Shown: positions 57,739 through 64,000 of the stretch, piece by piece | Layout of the letters: each line of letters begins with the position of its first letter | How positions within the stretch are numbered: the first letter of the stretch is position 1 | Origin: an uncultured Paracoccaceae bacterium | Lineage (GTDB): Bacteria > Pseudomonadota > Alphaproteobacteria > Rhodobacterales > Rhodobacteraceae | Direction of reading: 5' to 3' | Assembly: GCA_938049225.1 (NCBI GenBank) | Contig: CALICM010000002.1 | Location: 1-64,000 of the forward strand | Length of the DNA: 64,000 nt | Notes under the pieces: model-generated | Database searches by the model: none | What the model was told of the DNA's origin: nothing | The model's input: only the letters and a program-made list of their open reading frames with translations | Made by a program: the position numbers and the translations under genes

Positions 57739-57970
57739 CCAGCGGGTGGCCCGCGATTGTCGGCGGAATACGGGTCAATTGGTAAATATGGATCAACATC
57801 ATCGCGCCATTCAAAATCGCGACGGGCCAAACTTCGGCGACGACACCATACGTCACGAAAAGTCCGCCTGAGGCGATATTGAACAGCCGCATCCGAAAAA
57901 CGGTGCGCGAATATGCCATCAAGATTAGAAAACCACCCGCTAAATAGTAAAGAAGATCTACGCTGGACAT
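57680..57970 (-). CDS. Small inner-membrane protein (YgjV-like)
   Basis: MSSVDLLYYLAGGFLILMAYSRTVFRMRLFNIASGGLFVTYGVVAEVWPVAILNGAMMLIHIYQLTRI. Confidence 0.65.
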   Translation of the reverse strand: MSSVDLLYYLAGGFLILMAYSRTVFRMRLFNIASGGLFVTYGVVAEVWPVAILNGAMMLIHIYQLTRIPPTIAGHPLVNTRGVARPWAADDPQETA

Positions 57971-58049
57971 CGGGGCCTCGGTGCACTTGTTATATGCGCC
58001 GGTATGACAGCGCGAATAGGACCTGTCGGTGGGGATTGTCACTCGGCGT

Positions 58050-58147
58050 GCTAAAGCGTTTCGGCGTCAACATGAATCGAGATGCGCTGCCTCACGGACG
58101 AGTGTTCCGATACCGCGCGCTTCAGGTTAAGGCCGAAACCTTGTAGG
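58050..58147. repeat. ~98-bp terminal-inverted-repeat mini-element (diverged copy 2)
   Basis: GCTAAAGCGTTTCGGCGTCAACATGAATC vs reverse complement of right end CCTACAAGGTTTCGGCCTTAACCTGAAGC (21/29); resembles the 55482-55590 termini. Confidence 0.55.
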
Positions 58148-58540
58148 CGCCCGATAGCCCATCACAGTGGTGTGGAACACTTTGGTGGGCCATGGACAAG
58201 AAAAACCATGCGGTCTTCAACTCGCAATCAAGCTTTGGCGTTTGGCGGTGGACCCACTGCCCTCGTCAATGGGGGGCTGCGAGCGGGGTCCGGTCGGGAT
58301 AACCAACAGTAGAAGGGCAGCATCCCCATCAACCGGTGTGTACCGAAACGGTACTTGGTGACCTCACATCTTGTCAGGCACGAATAAGAAAAGCTTACAC
58401 AAGGCCGGTGATCCCTATACTGTAAATCTCAACCGACAGTGCTCTGATCTGTACGGGATGGCGCGCCGTTTGCTCTACTGCCGCGCAAAGCGCCAACCCT
58501 TATCAAAATCCCAATCATCAACCCTGAGAGGCCACGAAAG

Positions 58541-59038
58541 ATGATTTCAGCCGAATATTGCCGACTTATGGCGTGCTACAACAGATGGCAAAATACCTCA
58601 CTCATCACCGCATCCGACGGATTGACCGAGGCGGAGCGCTGGATGGATAGAGGCGCGTTCTTCAAATCCATAGCAGCAACACTGAACCACCTCTATTGGG
58701 CCGATGCCCTCATGCTTGAGCGCATCAAGGGCAATGAACGCCCACAAGATACGGTCAAACATTCGCTGATCAGTCTATCAGATTGGTCTGAATACAAAGA
58801 CTTACGTGTGAAAAGAGATGTTGAAATCGAACAATGGGCAGCGGATATTACCAAACCAGAACTCAATGACATCATCAAATGGTATCCTCCTGATGGCTCG
58901 GCCCGGATTGAAATGCGAACAGCGATCTGTGTTGTTCAGTTATTCAACCAACAAACCCACCACCGGGGGCAGATACATGCCATGCTCACAGATATGGGGG
59001 CCGAACCTGAACCAACGGACATTCCAGCGATGCCGTAG
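58541..59038 (+). CDS. DinB family protein
   Basis: LMACYNRWQNTSLITAS; FFKSIAATLNHLYWADALMLERI; LFNQQTHHRGQIHAMLTDMG conserved His pattern. Confidence 0.88.
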   Translation: MISAEYCRLMACYNRWQNTSLITASDGLTEAERWMDRGAFFKSIAATLNHLYWADALMLERIKGNERPQDTVKHSLISLSDWSEYKDLRVKRDVEIEQWAADITKPELNDIIKWYPPDGSARIEMRTAICVVQLFNQQTHHRGQIHAMLTDMGAEPEPTDIPAMP

Positions 59039-59137
59039 CAAATGCGCTCAATTGCCACCCGCGGGCTTTGACAGTTGTCCACATAAGACGGGCCCCACCA
59101 AGGGCAGGGCATTGTGCAAACGGCGTCAAAATGGGTG

Positions 59138-59419
59138 TTAAGCGGACAGTCGCTCGATGTCGCGCTTGATCTTCAGAACTCGCGGCGAAAGTTCGCCGTC
59201 TTTGGACTTGGCCAGAAAAGCATCAAAGCCGCCCCGGTGATCCACGGTCCGCAGTGCGGCCGCCGAGACTTTGAGTTTGAACGACTGACCCAGGGCGTCG
59301 CTCATCAAGGTCACTTCATTCAGGTTGGGCAGGAACCGGCGCTTGGTCTTGTTGTTCGCATGGCTGACATTGTTGCCAACCATGACGCCTTTGCCGGTTA
59401 ATTCGCAACGACGGGACAT
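59138..59419 (-). CDS. rpmB: 50S ribosomal protein L28
   Basis: [40 protein letters not shown]. Confidence 0.97.
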   Translation of the reverse strand: MSRRCELTGKGVMVGNNVSHANNKTKRRFLPNLNEVTLMSDALGQSFKLKVSAAALRTVDHRGGFDAFLAKSKDGELSPRVLKIKRDIERLSA

Positions 59420-59629
59420 TTGGCGGTTCCTTATCCTAATATCAGTTCGGTCCGTGACACGCACGTATCTGGTTGGCCGAAACGCCCAAATGGCGCTTTC
59501 CTTCGGAGATCTAACTCAGGCACTGGCAAGGTCACCTCAAAGAAGCGTCAATCCCAGACCTGAGCGCCGGTGGATAGGGCGAATTTGGGCGCGCGTCAAG
59601 GGACCAATGTGAATTGGCCCCTTGCGATC

Positions 59630-60619
59630 TTAACCGCCGAGCTGGTCTTCGAGGTCCGAGACCATTTCGTTGATCCCGAACTCCTCGGACATGCTTTCCA
59701 CTTGTTGTATCAGTTTTGCAAGCGGGCCGGATTTCGCGACCATGGCACTTGCCGGCGCATCAACCATTGCAGCCAAAATCGCCTCGGCGTCTTCCCGGGC
59801 CCAGGTGTCGGTGATCTGGCTGATGTCATTGACGAAGAGCAGGGCTTTGGAGCACATCGCCCGGGTGGTTTTGGTCTCTCCCAGCCCCAGCCAGGCAAGC
59901 TGGTACGGTGCGCGGCGGTTCAGATAATAGGCAGAGTCGGATTTGGCGATGTCAGGGGACAAAACCCCGAAAATCCGCATGTCATCTTTGGAGGCCATAT
60001 TGATCACCCCTGCGGTTGGGTTTGGATAGGCATAAAAGAAGCCGACCATGCCGCGCTTTTCGGGGTGGTTGACACCCGATAGGATCCGCTCGGCGCCCGA
60101 GGCATAGAAGAACTGCGGCGTCGCACCGGCAAAATTGGCGTCCTCGCTGTACATCCGCTTGATGAACGCCTCCGAGCCGCTGTTTTCAGGGACGACCCAG
60201 GTGACCCGATCCTTGTTCTTGACGATCTCGCCCCAGGACGACAGCTGCGGCTCCTTCGAAAAGGCCATAGCGCATTCGCCCGGAAGGTCGTTGCGCAAAA
60301 TCCGCACGGCGCCCGAGGTCACTGCATCATATGTTAGACCGCCCTGGCCGATGCCAAAGGCAATACCATCGGCTTGGGCGGCCAGGCGATTGGCGTTGTC
60401 GACCGAGCCGTTGGTGGGGACAAGCTGGACCTCGTACCCGTATTCCTTCGCGATCGGCTCTAATACATCAAGCACACCGCGCCCGATCCCTTCGTGATAG
60501 GCCGACCCTTCGCCGGTCGGGGCACCACCTGTGAAGACCTGGATGGTCTGCTGAGCGTGCGCGGCGCCTGCAAGCGCAAGGATTAGAATTCCGCTGGCGA
60601 GAAGGGGTATGGGGATCAA
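59630..60619 (-). CDS. TAXI family TRAP transporter solute-binding subunit
   Basis: Signal peptide LLASGILILALAGAAHAQ; IQVFTGGAPTGEGSAYHEGIGRGVLDVLEPIAKEYGYEVQLVPTNGSVDNANRLAA; probable TTG start after AAGGAG. Confidence 0.75.
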   Translation of the reverse strand: MIPIPLLASGILILALAGAAHAQQTIQVFTGGAPTGEGSAYHEGIGRGVLDVLEPIAKEYGYEVQLVPTNGSVDNANRLAAQADGIAFGIGQGGLTYDAVTSGAVRILRNDLPGECAMAFSKEPQLSSWGEIVKNKDRVTWVVPENSGSEAFIKRMYSEDANFAGATPQFFYASGAERILSGVNHPEKRGMVGFFYAYPNPTAGVINMASKDDMRIFGVLSPDIAKSDSAYYLNRRAPYQLAWLGLGETKTTRAMCSKALLFVNDISQITDTWAREDAEAILAAMVDAPASAMVAKSGPLAKLIQQVESMSEEFGINEMVSDLEDQLGG

Positions 60620-60739
60620 GGGGAAACTCCTTAAGAATGGTTGAAAAATGTTCTCGTGGCCGGGGTTTAAGATTCGGTTAAACCTGTATCTGAAACATGG
60701 TCGTTCTGTGTCATGGCGCATCTGGAAAGGTCGCTGAAT

Positions 60740-61735
60740 TCAATGGGGCAGAATCTGTGAGACAAGCGCTTCAGCGGCTTGTGTTGGGGTGATTTCATCC
60801 GCTGCCAGCTGGTTTTCGAGACTTTGGCGCAAAGCTTTCAGGGCCGGGTCGGCCATCAGCCGCGTCCGCAGCAGTTGGTCGACTTGAGCGTGGAACTGGT
60901 CCCGGCGCTGGGTGATGCGACGGCGCGACAGACTGCCGGACGTGCGGCGCGCCTGGGCCAGGGTTTGGACCGCCTCCCAAGCCTCGGCCAGGCCTCTGCC
61001 GGTCAGCGCCGATACAGTGAGCGCCATCGGGTAGCCTGCCGGATCCTCGGGGCGGGGACGCATCAAATGCAGGGCGCTGGAATAGTCGGCACATGTCGCG
61101 CGCGCTTGGGCGGTCAGGGCGCCGTCGGCCTTGTTCACCAAGATCAGATCGGCGATTTCCATGATTCCGCGTTTAACGCCTTGCAATTCGTCCCCCCCGG
61201 CGGGCGCAAGCAGCAGGATGAAAATATCGATCATCTGGGCGACCATGGTCTCGGATTGGCCCACGCCCACCGTCTCGACCAGAACGATGTCGAAGCCTGC
61301 GGCCTCGACCAATTGGATCACATCCGCGGTGCGGCGCGCGACGCCGCCCAAGTGGTTTTGCGCGGGCGAGGGGCGGATGAACGCGTTGGGATCGCGGGCC
61401 AGACGCTCCATCCTGGTTTTATCGCCCAGGATCGCGCCCCCCGTGCGGGCCGAGGAGGGGTCGACCGCCAAAACCGCCACGCGGTGGTCTTGGGAGGTCA
61501 GATGCAGGCCCAGCGCCTCGATGAAAGTGGATTTGCCGACACCTGGTGTGCCGGAAAGCCCCAAGCGTAAGGAGGCGTTGGTCGGGGGTGGTAGCGCCGC
61601 GAGCAGGGCTTGCGCCTGGACTTGATCCTGGGGTTTGGTGGACTCGATCAGAGTGATCGCCTTGGCCAGCGCACGGCGCTCGCCAGCTTGGACGCGGTTG
61701 CAAAGTGTTTCGGTCTTGTTGTCCAAAGTGATCAC
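60740..61735 (-). CDS. meaB: Methylmalonyl-CoA mutase-associated GTPase MeaB
   Basis: LGLSGTPGVGKSTFIEALG, VAVLAVDPSSARTGGAILGDKTRM, IVLVETVGVGQSETMVAQMIDIFILLLAPAGGDELQGVKRGIMEIADLILVNKADG. Confidence 0.95.
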   Translation of the reverse strand: MITLDNKTETLCNRVQAGERRALAKAITLIESTKPQDQVQAQALLAALPPPTNASLRLGLSGTPGVGKSTFIEALGLHLTSQDHRVAVLAVDPSSARTGGAILGDKTRMERLARDPNAFIRPSPAQNHLGGVARRTADVIQLVEAAGFDIVLVETVGVGQSETMVAQMIDIFILLLAPAGGDELQGVKRGIMEIADLILVNKADGALTAQARATCADYSSALHLMRPRPEDPAGYPMALTVSALTGRGLAEAWEAVQTLAQARRTSGSLSRRRITQRRDQFHAQVDQLLRTRLMADPALKALRQSLENQLAADEITPTQAAEALVSQILPH

Positions 61736-61871
61736 CTTTGCCCTGTTTTCACGGGGGATTGACCCTGCATGTTGCCTGCAGTTGTGCCATATGTTCCGCA
61801 ACAGGCGGGGCTGTCTAGGGGCAAGCGGGCGCGCTGAAAGGTCTTGGATCGGCGGAGGTGCTGCAGTGGCG

Positions 61872-62588
61872 ATGCTGAAAGCAATGATGGTTGTGGGCGT
61901 GATGATGCTGGGCGGTGCGGGCGCGACGGCGGGCGAGACGCGGCAAATGTTCGACCTCTCAATAGCGGGGTTGCGCGTGGCGACCGTGGGGCTCGCGGTG
62001 AAGCAAGAGGGGGCGGGGTATTCCGCACGCGGTGTGCTGCGCGGTAGCGGCGTTATTGGATCGTTGGTGAACCTGGCGTTCGAGGGGACCGTGCAGGGGG
62101 TAGCGGGTGCTGATGGCGCTTTGCAGCCTCAGCGGTATGTGGCGGTAAGGGGTAAAGGCGACAAGGCGCGTGAGGTGGTGATGCGCTACGCGCAAGGGGT
62201 GCCACAAGAGGTGACGTTGACCCCGCCACGCAAGCGGTCAAGACCCTATGACATTGCCCATGGGGAACAGGGGGGCACTTTGGATCCGGTCAGCGCGGCG
62301 GCAGCGTTGTTGCCGGATCGGCCGGCGGCCGCGGCGTGCGAGCGTGTGATCGAGATTTTCGACGGCACGCGACGGTCGCGCATCACCCTGGGCGCGCGGC
62401 AGGCGTTGGAAGGCGGGATGCGCTGCGCCGGAGCTTATGAGCGGGTCGCGGGCTATTCGCCGAAATCCATGCAAGAGCAGACCCGGTTTAACTTCGTGCT
62501 GAGCTATCGTGCGGTGGGCGAGGTGATGCAACTGATGCGGATCGAGATGGAGACCGAATACGGTCGGGCATTGGCGCGGCGGCGGTGA
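61872..62588 (+). CDS. DUF3108 domain-containing secreted protein
   Basis: Signal peptide; FDLSIAGLRVATVGLAVKQEGAGYSARGVLRGSGVIGSLVN; C-terminal RIEMETEYGRALARRR. Confidence 0.75.
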   Translation: MLKAMMVVGVMMLGGAGATAGETRQMFDLSIAGLRVATVGLAVKQEGAGYSARGVLRGSGVIGSLVNLAFEGTVQGVAGADGALQPQRYVAVRGKGDKAREVVMRYAQGVPQEVTLTPPRKRSRPYDIAHGEQGGTLDPVSAAAALLPDRPAAAACERVIEIFDGTRRSRITLGARQALEGGMRCAGAYERVAGYSPKSMQEQTRFNFVLSYRAVGEVMQLMRIEMETEYGRALARRR

Positions 62589-62701
62589 TCCAAAGGTGCG
62601 CGCTGGCGCGCGCAAGTCCATGAGCCCTTCGGGCGGTGGGCGCCGATCGTGGGCGGCATCGCCTTGACGTCTGGGAACCGCGGACCTTGGGGTGATCTCT
62701 T

Positions 62702-63178
62702 TCAGGGGGTGCTTGACTGAGTGAGGCTGCGCCAGGCCGCAAGCCACAGAAGGGCAAGGATGGCCGAGATCAGCGCGTTCCACCCCGCCATTGAGAGGCC
62801 GGCGAGGCTCCAGGCCACATCGTCACAGCGTACAACTGGGGCCTCAAGAATCTGGGCCAGAAGATCTTCAGCGCTGATCCCTTGGGGGCTGCCAGCGGTG
62901 CAGGTGTTCGGCCCCTCCCACCAGGTGTATTCAACGCCCATATGATAGGTGCCGATGGCGGCGGTGGTCGCGGCGGCCAGGGCGCCGGCCAGGGTCAGCA
63001 GGCGCGTCGGAAGCGCCAAGGCCAGGGCACCGATGGCGATCGCGGCGATATGGGGATAGCGCTGCCAGTAGCACAGTTTGCACGGCGGCAGACCGCCCAG
63101 GTATTGAAAGGCCAGCGCGCCCAGCATCAGTGCGGCCGACCCCCCTGCGGCCAAAAGGATCAGCCGCCGCGGTGTCAC
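62702..63178 (-). CDS. dsbB: Disulfide bond formation protein B
   Basis: GGLPPCKLCYWQRYPHIAAI; CTAGSPQGISAEDLLAQILEAPVVRCDDVAWSLAGLSMAGWNALI; GTG start. Confidence 0.92.
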   Translation of the reverse strand: MTPRRLILLAAGGSAALMLGALAFQYLGGLPPCKLCYWQRYPHIAAIAIGALALALPTRLLTLAGALAAATTAAIGTYHMGVEYTWWEGPNTCTAGSPQGISAEDLLAQILEAPVVRCDDVAWSLAGLSMAGWNALISAILALLWLAAWRSLTQSSTP

Positions 63179-63753
63179 AACAGCCTCACCACCGCGAAAC
63201 CGCCGATCAGCAGCACGAAAAAGGCGGTCGTCACCAGGCCAAAGCGGCGCTCGACAAAGTCGCGGATCGGGGGGCCGAACTTCCACAACAGCCCGGCGAG
63301 CAGGAAGAAGATAAAAGCGCGGGCCATCAGCGAGGCTGTGAGGAACACAGTGAAATTCAGCCCCGTGGCGCCCGAAGTAATTGTGATCACCTTGTAGGGA
63401 AAGGGGGTGATCCCGGCCATCAGAACCGCCCAGGCCCCATATTCGTTAAAGCGCGCCTGGAATTCAGCGAATTTCTCCGCCTTGCCGTAGAAATCGAGCA
63501 CCGGTTGGCCGACAGACTGGAACAGCTCCGCCCCGATCCAATAGCCCAGCACACCGCCCAGGACCGAGGCCAGCGTGCAGACCACCGCGATCAGCCAGGC
63601 GCGGTGCGGGGCCGCGATAACCATCGGAATGATCATGACATGGGGCGGGATCGGAAAGACCGAGCTTTCGACAAAGGCCACTGCCGCCAAAGCGGGCAGC
63701 GCATAAGGTCCCTCGGCCAGGCGCAAAGTGCCGTCATAAAGCCTGCGCAGCAT
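63175..63753 (-). CDS. YqaA/DedA family (VTT domain) membrane protein
   Basis: LPALAAVAFVESSVFPIPPHVMIIPMVIAAPHRAWLIAVVCTLASVLGGVLGYWIGAEL. Confidence 0.88.
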   Translation of the reverse strand: MLRRLYDGTLRLAEGPYALPALAAVAFVESSVFPIPPHVMIIPMVIAAPHRAWLIAVVCTLASVLGGVLGYWIGAELFQSVGQPVLDFYGKAEKFAEFQARFNEYGAWAVLMAGITPFPYKVITITSGATGLNFTVFLTASLMARAFIFFLLAGLLWKFGPPIRDFVERRFGLVTTAFFVLLIGGFAVVRLL

Positions 63754-63871
63754 GGGCGTCCTTTCAGGCGTTGCGAAGTGGATTGCGCCTATCCACCATG
63801 GGCACGCCCGCTGGTCAAGGCGGCAGGGCATTGACGGCGCCCAAAGTGCGCGATAAGCGACAGGTGGTAAG

Positions 63872-63955
63872 CCCGAGTGGCGGAATGGTAGACGCAGGGG
63901 ATTCAAAATCCCCCGCCGCAAGGCGTGCCGGTTCGAGTCCGGCCTCGGGTACCAA
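63872..63955 (+). tRNA. tRNA-Leu (anticodon CAA)
   Basis: GCCCGAGTGGCGGAATGGTAGACGCAGGGGATTCAAAATCCCCCGCCGCAAGGCGTGCCGGTTCGAGTCCGGCCTCGGGTACCA; variable arm, T-loop and encoded CCA. Confidence 0.95.
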
Positions 63956-64000
63956 GGGTTTTGCGGGCATCGGGGACCATCTGATGCCCGCCCCCCTTTG

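Noticed and set aside
1-64000. CRISPR arrays, complete IS elements, prophage or conjugative modules
   Set aside because: No regularly spaced repeats, transposase, integrase, phage structural or relaxase motifs seen in the ORF translations.

Overview
The window looks like a single high-GC alphaproteobacterial (Rhodobacterales/Roseobacter-like) chromosomal segment, packed with metabolic genes. I see no CRISPR array, prophage or complete IS element. From left to right: a MerR-controlled beta-oxidation block (fadJ-like, fadA-like, acyl-CoA dehydrogenase); two PaaI-type thioesterases; a MATE transporter; pyrD; a FAD oxidoreductase plus NitT/TauT-type ABC locus with a GntR regulator and a decayed shikimate-dehydrogenase-like gene; an aminotransferase operon with tandem Lin0512-like genes; two tandem secreted Lys/Gly/Phe-rich mini-proteins with identical promoter/operator architecture; a complete choline uptake and betaine synthesis locus (choXWV / betI-betC-GST-betB-betA); three tandem lipoprotein paralogs; a 5'-nucleotidase; an SRAP peptidase; a seven-gene XpaC-TelA-DUF2927-SPFH-cytochrome b561-zinc ribbon run; cspA; gatCA; tandem AraC regulators; a SCO operon; tadA; an rluB-type pseudouridine synthase; an AmpD-like amidase; rnpB (RNase P RNA); rpmB; a TAXI binding protein; meaB; dsbB; and tRNA-Leu(CAA). 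The most interesting items are the duplicated Lys/Gly/Phe-rich mini-protein cassette with a TATGAAC-N3-GTTCATA operator in the promoter spacer, the XpaC/TelA/SPFH gene run, the tandem Lin0512 operon, two ~100-bp terminal-inverted-repeat mini-elements (one overlapping the end of an AraC fragment), and several strong unexplained intergenic hairpins. All assignments come from reading the sequence and recalling families. No database search was run.
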